Assembly: GCF_024305245.1 (NCBI RefSeq)
Contig: NZ_JAMWYX010000002.1
Span: 320,264 to 384,263, forward strand
Reading direction: 5' to 3'
Length of the DNA: 64,000 nucleotides
DNA from: Erythrobacter sp.
Lineage (GTDB): Bacteria; Pseudomonadota; Alphaproteobacteria; Sphingomonadales; Sphingomonadaceae
Part shown: piece by piece, positions 21,725 to 29,287 of the stretch
Layout: the number at the start of each line of letters is the position of its first letter
Position numbering within the stretch: position 1 is the first letter of the stretch
Notes under the pieces: generated by a model
Seen by the model: the letters and a program-made list of their open reading frames with translations, nothing else
What the model was told of the DNA's origin: nothing
Databases searched by the model: none
Program-made: the position numbers and the translations under genes

Positions 21725-22366
21725 TCAAGAACAATACATCTCCGCTTCCGCCGCGCGGCGGCGCACCAGACCTTTCAGCACGCGGCCTCCGGCGCGGTTC
21801 CAGCGGGCGAATTCGCGCGCGGCGCCTTCGGTATCTCCGGCGCGGTGCTTGGCGGTCAATGTCGCGCGGGCGATTGCGCCGGTGTTGTAGTGGAAGCTCA
21901 CCAGCGCATCGAATTGCGGCTGGGTGGTCGGCGCATCGCCGAGCGCGCGGACAACATCGGCGGCATAGCGCACCAGATCATCCGCCAGCCGCGCATCGCA
22001 GGCCCCTTGCGTCCACACCGTGCCGGGGCCGATCCGTCCGCCTTGGACATGATCGCGCCCGGTTGCGCCCCAGCCGCTCGTCCACGGCTCGGCCCCGGTG
22101 CCGGGATCGGGATAGGCCTCCACCAGCCCATCGGGCCGCAGCCGCGCGCAGCCTTCGAACCGCTTGATCAGCGCAATTCCCGCTTCGCTGACCGCGCGCG
22201 GAGCGGGCGTGTAGGAGACACATGAGACACTGTCCTGAACAGGAAAAGCCGCCGCCGCAGTGGCCGCTTCGATGCGGTTGTCGGCGGCGCGGTGCTCGGC
22301 AGGGTTCGGCTTCGCGATCAGCCGGTTGATGAAGGCAAGCAGGGCAGCGGAGGATCGATTGGACAT
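21725..22366 (-). CDS. GH24 lysozyme / endolysin-like protein (outside the Mu-like element)
   Basis: VSEAGIALIKRFEGCARLRPDGLVEAYPDPGTGAEPWTSGWGATG: Glu-Asp-Thr arrangement of T4-type lysozymes; LVSFHYNTGA. Confidence 0.85.
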   Translation of the reverse strand: MSNRSSAALLAFINRLIAKPNPAEHRAADNRIEAATAAAAFPVQDSVSCVSYTPAPRAVSEAGIALIKRFEGCARLRPDGLVEAYPDPGTGAEPWTSGWGATGRDHVQGGRIGPGTVWTQGACDARLADDLVRYAADVVRALGDAPTTQPQFDALVSFHYNTGAIARATLTAKHRAGDTEGAAREFARWNRAGGRVLKGLVRRRAAEAEMYCS

Positions 22367-22466
22367 GGCAGACACCTCGAAACGGAAGACACAGGCAAAC
22401 GAGGCGCAGGGATTAGGCACAACCGGGCCGAGTAGGAAAACAGGAAAGTGGTTTCGCACCGTTCCT

Positions 22467-22516
22467 GTAAAGAGCTCTTGACTGACAAGAGCTCTTTACA
22501 GTAAAGAACTCTTGTC
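22467..22516. promoter_or_regulatory. Three tandem 16-bp palindromic operators at exact 17-bp spacing
   Basis: GTAAAGAGCTCTTGAC (22467), GACAAGAGCTCTTTAC (22484), GTAAAGAACTCTTGTC (22501); consensus half-site G(T/A)(A/C)AAGAG. Confidence 0.75.
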
Positions 22517-22518
22517 AG
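22514..22518. repeat. Left target-site duplication GTCAG of the Mu-like element
   Basis: Identical GTCAG follows the right end at 36283..36287. Confidence 0.8.
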
Positions 22519-22966
22519 TGTTAGGTGACAAGAGTTTCTGGAGTGTCGCCGAGCGGGATTATGCGGGATTTCCCGGGCTTCCGCGAGTGGGAAGTGGCGG
22601 TTTTCTGCGGGGTTGCGGAGAAGGCCTCTAAAAATTGGCGTTTTCGTTCTGTGTCTAGAGTCATGGTTGATTTAGACGATGATCTGCCAAGACCGGCTGG
22701 AGTGGGCCATTCTGATGAAGTCAGCCCCTTAGAGCTTCTCAGGCGCGGAAATCCGCCATTTGTGGGTGTATAAGAAGCATCTTAAGGCCGCCTCAGTGGC
22801 CTTTGAAAGGCTTGTGAACCGGGACAGAACTGGGACATTTCAGATAACGATAGTCTGGAAGGGGGCTGCTCGCCATGTGATGCGCAGAAATCCTTGCGTT
22901 TAGGTGCTGAACGATCCGCCGGTGACGGGCAACGTGATCAGATTGAAGTGGGCAAGTTTTTCGTGA

Positions 22967-23293
22967 TTAGGAGCCTCTGATGCCAAGCACCATTGCTTGC
23001 GCGTCGGCGTGCGCTTGAGCTGCGGCTGATGGGCCGCATCGATTGCTAAGCTCGTAGAGAGTGCGGCCCGCTTGATCGACCTCGACATCCGCTTTCTGCT
23101 GCATCATTTGCCGCAATTCCGAGGAGCTGGCGGCAGTCGAAATATGCTGGTCTGCAAGCAGGCCAATGGCGAAGGCGCGGTAGTCCTGCTTAAGGTTGCT
23201 GCAGACGCGCCATTCGTTGGCGAAGTAGCCACCGGTGCCGATCGCCAGGGCACCCGCTATGCCGGCCGCGATCATTCCTGCCTTGCCTGCCAT
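22967..23293 (-). CDS. Hypothetical small membrane protein (phage)
   Basis: N-terminal TM (MIAAGIAGALAIGTGGYFA); abuts the repressor gene on the same strand. Confidence 0.6.
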   Translation of the reverse strand: MAGKAGMIAAGIAGALAIGTGGYFANEWRVCSNLKQDYRAFAIGLLADQHISTAASSSELRQMMQQKADVEVDQAGRTLYELSNRCGPSAAAQAHADAQAMVLGIRGS

Positions 23294-23294
23294 T

Positions 23295-23978
23295 TCAGAG
23301 CCTCCTCACGACTGCGATGACGCGGCCTATCACATGGAGCTCGCCATCGACAGCTGTCTGGGGTCGGACCAGGTGATTGTCGCTGTGAAGCTCGACTGTG
23401 CCATCCGGCCTGTGGCGCAGTCGCTTTATCATGCCGATCTCGCCATGCGTGACGGCCCAGATCCCGTCATCCATGCGCGGCGTGTCTTGCGAGCGGTCGA
23501 TCAGGATCACCTCTCCGCTTCGAATAGTCGGTTCCATGCTGTCGCCGTCGCCGATGGCCCAAAACAGGTGCCTGGGTGCGGTGCTGGTGATCGAGCGCAG
23601 CCATTCGCGCGAGAATGGCCGACGCTCGACCTCGACCGGCCCGTCCGCGAAAGTCCCTCCCATGCCATAGCGAAGGTCGATCTGTTCAAGCTCGACGGTG
23701 TCGGTGTCGGAGGTGCGTGGCGGCATCATATGATCAGGATGGTTGAAAGTAAGGCGAGTCTCGTTGGCGCCAAGCTTCGGCCAGCCAGAAAAACTGGGAT
23801 AGGCCGCCTGCAGTTTCTCGAGCGTGCTCTGGCTGAGGCGGGTCTGAGCCGTACCATTGAAATGCCGATTAATGGTTGACGCTGCCAACTTGGCTGCCCG
23901 CGCCACCTCAGCGGGGGTTTTGGCCGAATACCGGACCAACGCGCGGATGAGCGCTGCATCATTTTCAAGCCCGTCCAT
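23295..23978 (-). CDS. Phage repressor, HTH plus S24 (LexA-like) peptidase domain
   Basis: GDSMEPTIRSGEVILIDRS and GEIGMIKRL motifs; HTH region KTPAEVARAAKLAASTINRHFNG; divergent from a Cro/Ner-like gene. Confidence 0.88.
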   Translation of the reverse strand: MDGLENDAALIRALVRYSAKTPAEVARAAKLAASTINRHFNGTAQTRLSQSTLEKLQAAYPSFSGWPKLGANETRLTFNHPDHMMPPRTSDTDTVELEQIDLRYGMGGTFADGPVEVERRPFSREWLRSITSTAPRHLFWAIGDGDSMEPTIRSGEVILIDRSQDTPRMDDGIWAVTHGEIGMIKRLRHRPDGTVELHSDNHLVRPQTAVDGELHVIGRVIAVVRRL

Positions 23979-24016
23979 GGAGCAGCGATAGCGCTCTCCG
24001 GTTAGCAATCTAAATT

Positions 24017-24057
24017 GCATTATTGATATTGCAGAATGGCATTATAACTAATAATGC
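24017..24057. promoter_or_regulatory. Putative repressor/Ner operator region
   Basis: AT-rich intergenic region between divergent regulators with inverted GCATTATT (24017) / AATAATGC (24050) and an intervening GGCATTAT. Confidence 0.55.
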
Positions 24058-24063
24058 TAACCC

Positions 24064-24312
24064 ATGGATCAGCAAACAGTCATTCAGGACATCGCGAAAC
24101 GGGCGAAAGCCTCGCGCATCTCGATTGCGGAGCTCTGCCGCCGCGCCGGGATACATCCAGTCACCTTCCACAACTGGAAGAAGACCGATCGGAACCCGGA
24201 ACCGCCGGGCGCGAACCTGCATTCGATCGGGGCGCTTTATCGCGAGCTCGACAAGATCGATGCCGAGGACACCAAGCGGCTTTCGCGCCGCGGCAAGGCG
24301 GTGGCGGCATGA
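24064..24312 (+). CDS. Ner/Cro-like HTH regulator
   Basis: DIAKRAKASRISIAELCRRAGIHPVTFHNWKKTDRNPEP HTH; divergent from the repressor. Confidence 0.75.
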   Translation: MDQQTVIQDIAKRAKASRISIAELCRRAGIHPVTFHNWKKTDRNPEPPGANLHSIGALYRELDKIDAEDTKRLSRRGKAVAA

Positions 24313-24734
24313 GCGCCATTCTTGCTGAGGGCCTGCAGGATGTCGGCTTTGCCGATCGCGGCGTGATCCCTCTGGTGCTGCGCCGCATCGCGCTGCGCGC
24401 AGCCACATCGCGCACTCGCGTATCAGTCGAGGCACTTCTCGACCTCCTGAATCAGCAGCGCGAGCCGCTGTCCGGCGATCGGGCGCCCCTGCGCAAGAAG
24501 GGCCTCGGCCTGCCCGTCAGCTATGATGAGTGTGGCTTTGAGCGCTGTGCGATCAGCGCTGCCGAGCGCGACGCACTGCGCGAGGACGAGCTGCTGCAAG
24601 GCGTAAAGCTGGTCGCGCAGCTGCTCGATCGCATTGATGTCGGAATTCGGCATGGGCTGTTCTCCTGTGTTGGCGATCAGGAGGCTACCGCGCCGGATGA
24701 GGGCGCGCATCGTCTATGTGGGGGTGCGAAATGA
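24309..24734 (+). CDS. Hypothetical phage protein (strand assignment uncertain)
   Basis: ATGA overlap with upstream gene; conflicts with a plausible antisense ORF at 24423..24653. Confidence 0.35.
   Translation: MSAILAEGLQDVGFADRGVIPLVLRRIALRAATSRTRVSVEALLDLLNQQREPLSGDRAPLRKKGLGLPVSYDECGFERCAISAAERDALREDELLQGVKLVAQLLDRIDVGIRHGLFSCVGDQEATAPDEGAHRLCGGAK
24423..24653 (-). CDS. Hypothetical small protein (alternative to the plus-strand ORF)
   Basis: MPNSDINAIEQLRDQLYALQQLVLAQCVALGSADRTALKATLIIADGQAEALLAQ..., helical protein-like composition. Confidence 0.4.
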   Translation of the reverse strand: MPNSDINAIEQLRDQLYALQQLVLAQCVALGSADRTALKATLIIADGQAEALLAQGRPIAGQRLALLIQEVEKCLD

Positions 24735-25732
24735 ACGCTGCCCCGCTGCTCGCCAGCTCGCAGCTGCTGGAGCTTTCGCCGAACGATATCTCGATCCCCG
24801 AGCGGATCGGTTTCCTGCATGAGGACAAAGCCGCGGCGCTCGGTCGCCTGATGGCGGTCGATGGCCAGCGCGATCCGATCAAGGTGGCACGCAATCTGCC
24901 GAGCAAGACGGTCGAGGCCTGCGTCGCCGAGGGCAAAAAGCCTTGGCGGCTCGTCACCGGCATGCACCGTCTGATGGGTGCCACGTATGAGGGTATTACG
25001 GTCTTCGGGCTCGAGGTGAAGGGTAAGCCCGAAGACCTCGCGGATCTGGAGGCGTCCGAAAATAGGCACCGTCGCCCGCTTGGGTTGATCGAACGCGCCA
25101 AGTTCACCGCTGCGTTGGTGACAGCAGCGCAAGAGCGGATCGCCCGCGCGCACGGAAATCTTGACCAGTATCAGCGCGGCGCGAAGGCCCGTTGGGACCG
25201 TGTGAGGCACCTCGAAGAGACGGCTGAGTCGGTACTTAGGGACGAGACCGAGGATGCTTGTGCCACGATGGCACAAGCATATGGATGGGAAGAATCGGTC
25301 GGCGAAGCACTCGATATGTCGCGGCGCACAATACATCGAGATTTGGCGCTTTCCCGTCTCGTCATTGAGCCGTTTCCCGACCTTGCTGAGGCGCTGGCGA
25401 AACATCCGGTAGCAGGTAACAACGGCAAACAGCTCAAAGACCTAGCAGAGCTTAAGGATGAGGGCGTACGCCGCCGCGTGATTGAGGCACTGCTGGCCGA
25501 TCCCGAGATCGGCGTCGAGGATGCCAAGATTGCGGCGGGCGTGGACGGCTTCAAGCCGCTGGCGACCCCGGTGGCGCACCAGAAGTACATCAACGCCGTG
25601 GTCGGCAATATGGGGCGTCTGTCTCCCAGCCAGATCAAGCAGCACTTGCCGGAAATCGTCCGCGCGCTTGGAACGCCCGATGCAAAGCGCCGCATGCGAG
25701 ACCTCCTGAACGAGGAGTTGGGAGATGCCTGA
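24731..25732 (+). CDS. ParB/sulfiredoxin-like nuclease-domain protein (phage)
   Basis: Near GMHRLMGATYEGI...FGLEVKGKPEDLADLEASENRHRRPLGLIERAKF: ParB-like core (GxHR, ExxENxxR). Confidence 0.72.
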   Translation: MNAAPLLASSQLLELSPNDISIPERIGFLHEDKAAALGRLMAVDGQRDPIKVARNLPSKTVEACVAEGKKPWRLVTGMHRLMGATYEGITVFGLEVKGKPEDLADLEASENRHRRPLGLIERAKFTAALVTAAQERIARAHGNLDQYQRGAKARWDRVRHLEETAESVLRDETEDACATMAQAYGWEESVGEALDMSRRTIHRDLALSRLVIEPFPDLAEALAKHPVAGNNGKQLKDLAELKDEGVRRRVIEALLADPEIGVEDAKIAAGVDGFKPLATPVAHQKYINAVVGNMGRLSPSQIKQHLPEIVRALGTPDAKRRMRDLLNEELGDA

Positions 25733-26006
25733 CCGGCGCAGGATCACTGACGTTACGGGCCTCGCGCAGGTGCATGTAAATTATCGCGATGCGCTGCGTC
25801 CGATAGTTCGCGAACCGCTGCGCTTCGATATCATCTGGAGCGACTTGATCGTTGACGCTCTCTCTCTTGTGACTGCGGACGAAATAGAGGCTGCGCTCCT
25901 TAGGGCTGGGAAGCAACCAGCGGTCGCCGGTCATGTTTCAAATGTACTGGCGCTCTTCGAGCTTACCGCAGATCCGACCGAGGAGGGCCTCGACGATGCG
26001 CGGTGA
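25725..26006 (+). CDS. Hypothetical phage protein
   Basis: Overlaps flanking genes in operon-like fashion. Confidence 0.5.
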   Translation: MPDRRRITDVTGLAQVHVNYRDALRPIVREPLRFDIIWSDLIVDALSLVTADEIEAALLRAGKQPAVAGHVSNVLALFELTADPTEEGLDDAR

Positions 26007-26691
26007 AATCTCATCAGGCAAGCATTCGAAGCGCCACCCGCTCGACTGGTATGTCGACGAGTTCTGGTGCGCGGACCAATTGGCGCTTGCGCTGGGCAAT
26101 CTCGAGCTCGAACGCGAGGAAGGCCTTGCAGTCTGGGATCCATGCTGCGGCATGGGCAACACGCTGCTTGCGGCGCACGATCGCGGTCTGGTCACCTATG
26201 GCTCCGACCTCGTCGAGAACGTCGCCTATGCCAATTTCGGCTCGGGCTCGCCGATGATTTTCCAGCCCGGCGATTTCCTCGAGACGACTGTAGCGCCAGC
26301 GCCCTGCAGCATCATCTTCAACCCGCCTTACAGCTATGTAAAGGGCATCGCAGAGGCGTTTGCGCGACATGCGCTGACCCTCTCGTCGCGCCGGGTGTGC
26401 ATCCTGATGCCGAGCAAGTGGCTCGCCAGTCAGGCGCGGTACCAGCTGTTCACCGATCACCCGCCGCAGGCGGTGCTGCACCTGTGCCAGCGGCCCTCGA
26501 TGCCGCCGGGCGACATGATCGCGGCGATGGGCAACCGCGCATTCAGCGGCGGGATGACCGATTACTGCTGGATCGTGTGGGACGTGAAGCGCCCGACCGC
26601 GCCTGGCCAGACGCGAACCATCTGGCTGCCACCGCTCCACCGCAATTCCGAAATCCTTTCACTCGAGGAGGCGCTCAATGTCAGCGCGTAA
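25996..26691 (+). CDS. DNA N6-adenine methyltransferase-like protein
   Basis: VWDPCCGMGNTLLAAHDRG (SAM motif I) and SIIFNPPYSYVKG (NPPY motif IV). Confidence 0.75.
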   Translation: MRGEISSGKHSKRHPLDWYVDEFWCADQLALALGNLELEREEGLAVWDPCCGMGNTLLAAHDRGLVTYGSDLVENVAYANFGSGSPMIFQPGDFLETTVAPAPCSIIFNPPYSYVKGIAEAFARHALTLSSRRVCILMPSKWLASQARYQLFTDHPPQAVLHLCQRPSMPPGDMIAAMGNRAFSGGMTDYCWIVWDVKRPTAPGQTRTIWLPPLHRNSEILSLEEALNVSA

Positions 26692-26797
26692 GAAGCTTTG
26701 CATCTGGTTGCTTTCAGCAGCTGCTGGGTGGGCCATCCTGATCGGAACCGGCCGCGCTCTGTCCGCCAGCGCGCGATATGTCTGGGGGACGCTGTAA
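26678..26797 (+). CDS. 39-aa membrane microprotein
   Basis: MSARKKLCIWLLSAAAGWAILIGTGRALSASARYVWGTL; stop/start overlap TAATG with next ORF. Confidence 0.5.
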   Translation: MSARKKLCIWLLSAAAGWAILIGTGRALSASARYVWGTL

Positions 26798-26904
26798 TGG
26801 AGCGCCTCGACTTCGTTCAAATCCTGCTGGCGCTGGCCATGACGATCATCATCGCACCGGGCGTGATCTGGTGGGCGCTGATCCTGTGGGAGTTGGCGCA
26901 ATGA
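26797..26904 (+). CDS. 35-aa membrane microprotein
   Basis: MERLDFVQILLALAMTIIIAPGVIWWALILWELAQ; ATGA overlap with next ORF. Confidence 0.5.
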   Translation: MERLDFVQILLALAMTIIIAPGVIWWALILWELAQ

Positions 26905-27179
26905 TCACGATTCCCGCCCGCCAGCAGGATGCCCTGCGGTTCATCACCGGCTATCTCAAAGCCAAGGGCTATGGCCCCAGCTATCGCGAGATCGGTGCTG
27001 GCATCGGCGTGCGAAGCAAGCATTCGGTCGCGCGCCTCATCGTTGAGCTTGAAAAGGGTGGGCACCTGTGCCGGCTGCCGGGCCGCGAACGTTCAATCCG
27101 TGTTCTGACGCACCTTCCAGTCCCGCGCGCGCCCGATGGCGAGCCGCTGCACTTTGTGCGGATCGGAGTGCCGGTCTGA
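26901..27179 (+). CDS. LexA-type winged-helix DNA-binding-domain protein lacking a peptidase domain
   Basis: IPARQQDALRFITGYLKAKGYGPSYREIGAGIGVRSKHSVARLIVELEKGGHLCRLPGRERSI resembles the LexA N-terminal domain. Confidence 0.72.
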   Translation: MITIPARQQDALRFITGYLKAKGYGPSYREIGAGIGVRSKHSVARLIVELEKGGHLCRLPGRERSIRVLTHLPVPRAPDGEPLHFVRIGVPV

Positions 27180-27400
27180 TGGCGCTTTATCCCATTGAAC
27201 GCGCGGTGCTCGATCGGCACGATGGCGGCGAAAGCGTAGACCAGATCGTTCGAGCGACGGGTTTCCGGCGCTCGACCGTGCAGAACATCGTCCACCGGTT
27301 CGCCGTCAATCTTCGGCAGGACGCGAAGCGGGAGAATGATCTGCGCGAGCAGACGGCTCGCCTGGGTAATCTCGTCCTCGCTGCGGGAGGGCACCGCTGA
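27179..27400 (+). CDS. Small HTH protein
   Basis: LDRHDGGESVDQIVRATGFRRSTVQNIVHRF HTH pattern; TGATG coupling. Confidence 0.6.
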   Translation: MALYPIERAVLDRHDGGESVDQIVRATGFRRSTVQNIVHRFAVNLRQDAKRENDLREQTARLGNLVLAAGGHR

Positions 27401-27624
27401 TGTCCCGCCTTACCCCCGGAGAGCAGGCGGTAATGAGCCGCTTTGAGCTTGGCTATTCGGCGAGCGATATCGCCTGCGATCTCGATATTTCGACCGCCCG
27501 GGCGGCGGCGATCATCTCAACCTACGACGACAACCCGGCGCATGATCGCCACCGCGAGGCGCTGATCAAGCGTGGCTCGCAGCGGCTCCTCGCGCGCCTT
27601 CGCAAAGCAGGAGGACACCGCTGA
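27400..27624 (+). CDS. Small HTH protein
   Basis: MSRFELGYSASDIACDLDISTARAAAIISTY, sigma-70 region 4-like HTH; TGATG coupling; C-terminus GGHR shared with the preceding ORF. Confidence 0.6.
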   Translation: MSRLTPGEQAVMSRFELGYSASDIACDLDISTARAAAIISTYDDNPAHDRHREALIKRGSQRLLARLRKAGGHR

Positions 27625-27875
27625 TGCCGCGTTTTGCCAGCCATGCCGAGTACTGCCGCCACCACCGCAAGGTGTTCGAGCTCGCGCTCGAGCTCGGCGT
27701 CACGCCGATCGAGGCCGAAGCGCGGATGAAGGCCGTCGAAGCGCGCGAGAAGCACCGCGCGAAGATCGCGCAGCGCGGTCGGATGCAATCGGCCCTGCCG
27801 CCGCTGAGCCTGCGCGCCGAGGATCACCCGGGCGACTTCAAGCGCTGGGATGCGCCATGGATGGTGAGGGACTGA
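27624..27875 (+). CDS. Hypothetical phage protein
   Basis: TGATG coupling to the upstream gene. Confidence 0.55.
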   Translation: MPRFASHAEYCRHHRKVFELALELGVTPIEAEARMKAVEAREKHRAKIAQRGRMQSALPPLSLRAEDHPGDFKRWDAPWMVRD

Positions 27876-27878
27876 GCG

Positions 27879-28304
27879 ATGGTCGCCTATTCATTCGCCC
27901 CTCAATTTATCGAGCCGATCGTGGCGCGCACCAAAAGGCAGACGGTTCGCGCCGAACGCCGTCGCCATGCGCGTGAGGGCGAGGCGATCCAGCTCTATAC
28001 TGCAATGCGCACCAAGCAGTGCCGCAAACTCATTGAGCCGGACCCCGTCTGCATCGGTGTCCATCCGATAACAATTGCCATCGACGCGCAGGCCGAGCAG
28101 CTGATCACCAGCATGACGGTGGGGCATATCACCCTCAGCGACGTTGGTATCGAACGGTTTGCCGAGCGCGATGGGTTCGCGACGCTTGCCTCAGGCTTTG
28201 CCCGTCGCCGGATGGGTGCTTTCTGGCTGAAAGCCCACGCTGAGCCGGGTGCTCGCTGGCTCGAATTTGAGGGCGTCGTGATCCGCTGGGGTTGGCCAGA
28301 GTGA
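27879..28304 (+). CDS. ASCH/PUA-like domain phage protein
   Basis: VAYSFAPQFIEPIVARTKRQTVRAERRRHAREGEAIQLYTAMRTKQCRKL. Confidence 0.5.
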   Translation: MVAYSFAPQFIEPIVARTKRQTVRAERRRHAREGEAIQLYTAMRTKQCRKLIEPDPVCIGVHPITIAIDAQAEQLITSMTVGHITLSDVGIERFAERDGFATLASGFARRRMGAFWLKAHAEPGARWLEFEGVVIRWGWPE

Positions 28305-28579
28305 GCGACCTCTACATCACTCGCCATGCCATCAGTCGCTATCGCGAGCGCGTCGCTGACGTACCGCCTGCAGCGATCTGGCGCGCGCTCGATTGCCCGG
28401 CTGTCCGCATCGCGATCCAGCTGGGCGCGCGATACGTCCGGCTCTCGGGCGGCCAGCGCGCTGTTCTGCAAGAGAACCGCGTCATCACCATCCTGCCGCG
28501 CGATCATCACGCCAACCTGCTGCGCCGTGATCGTGACGCTGAATATGACAGCAACGGGGAGGCCAATGCCCAAGGCTAA
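28301..28579 (+). CDS. Hypothetical phage protein
   Basis: GTG start overlapping the upstream gene; ITRHAISRYRERVADVPPAAIWRAL. Confidence 0.5.
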   Translation: MSDLYITRHAISRYRERVADVPPAAIWRALDCPAVRIAIQLGARYVRLSGGQRAVLQENRVITILPRDHHANLLRRDRDAEYDSNGEANAQG

Positions 28580-29021
28580 GGCCCATCCCGGTCAGCTCGG
28601 CTTCGACTTCGCGGCTCCCGCGCCTTCCAAGGGTGTGGCGGAGCTAGCGGGGCTCGAGCGGCAAATTAATGCGCTCGTCGGCACCGTGCTGGCCAGCGAC
28701 GGCCGCCCGCGCGAAGTGATCGCGGCCGAGATGAGCGTGCTGCTCGACGACACTGTCAGCCGCTCGATGCTCGATGCCTATTCCAGTCCTGCGCGCACCG
28801 AACACAAGGTTCCCGCATCACGCCTGTTTGCGCTGCTGGTGGTGACCGATCGGCAGGATCTGCTCGATCCGATCATGCGCAAGCTCGGCGCCGCGCTGCT
28901 GGTCGGCGAGGAAGTGAAGACCGCCCGCCTCGGCCACCTGCAGCAGCTGATCCGGGCTGCGCAGGACGAGATGAAGACCCTCAAGAACGATGCGCCGCAA
29001 ATCCGGGAAGGCAACGAATAA
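28566..29021 (+). CDS. Hypothetical Mu-like phage early protein, immediately upstream of the transposase start
   Basis: Complete ORF with its stop overlapping the downstream ATG (TAATG); GFDF motif, coiled-coil-like C-terminus. Confidence 0.6.
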   Translation: MPKAKAHPGQLGFDFAAPAPSKGVAELAGLERQINALVGTVLASDGRPREVIAAEMSVLLDDTVSRSMLDAYSSPARTEHKVPASRLFALLVVTDRQDLLDPIMRKLGAALLVGEEVKTARLGHLQQLIRAAQDEMKTLKNDAPQIREGNE

Positions 29022-29287
29022 TGGCCACCAGCGCCCAAGACCTGATCCCGATGGAAGACGCCGCATGGTTCACCGCGTCGGAACTGGAGGATCTCGGCCT
29101 GCCCGGCCTGCCCGGTGATAAACGCTCGATCAACCGGCGCGCGCAGGCCGAACGTTGGGCCTCGCGCGTCGGGCCCGATATCCGATTCTGCGGGCAGGTC
29201 GTTATCGCCTGCGCTACTGGATCAAGACCACCGGCTTCACAGGTGACGGAACTCGCTTCGTTTTTCGTTCTAGTGCCGGAGGAATAG
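29021..29287 (+). pseudogene. MuA-like transposase, N-terminal DNA-binding domain only (truncated by deletion)
   Basis: DAAWFTASELEDLGLPGLPGDKRSINRRAQAERW resembles the Mu transposase N-terminal winged-helix; homology-like sequence stops near residues 49-59 and the tail is out-of-frame readthrough. Confidence 0.8.

Noticed and set aside
21725-22366. GH24 lysozyme as the prophage endolysin
   Set aside because: It lies outside the GTCAG-bounded element; treated as a chromosomal gene, possibly a domesticated endolysin.
22441-22540. CRISPR-like array (repeated CTCTTG/CAAGAG blocks)
   Set aside because: Units are 16-bp palindromes with 1-bp spacing and no spacers; operator array is the better explanation. 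No CRISPR array was seen in the window.
22525-22773. 82-aa ORF inside the left end
   Set aside because: No recognisable motif, starts within the terminal repeat; left-end region is more plausibly non-coding.
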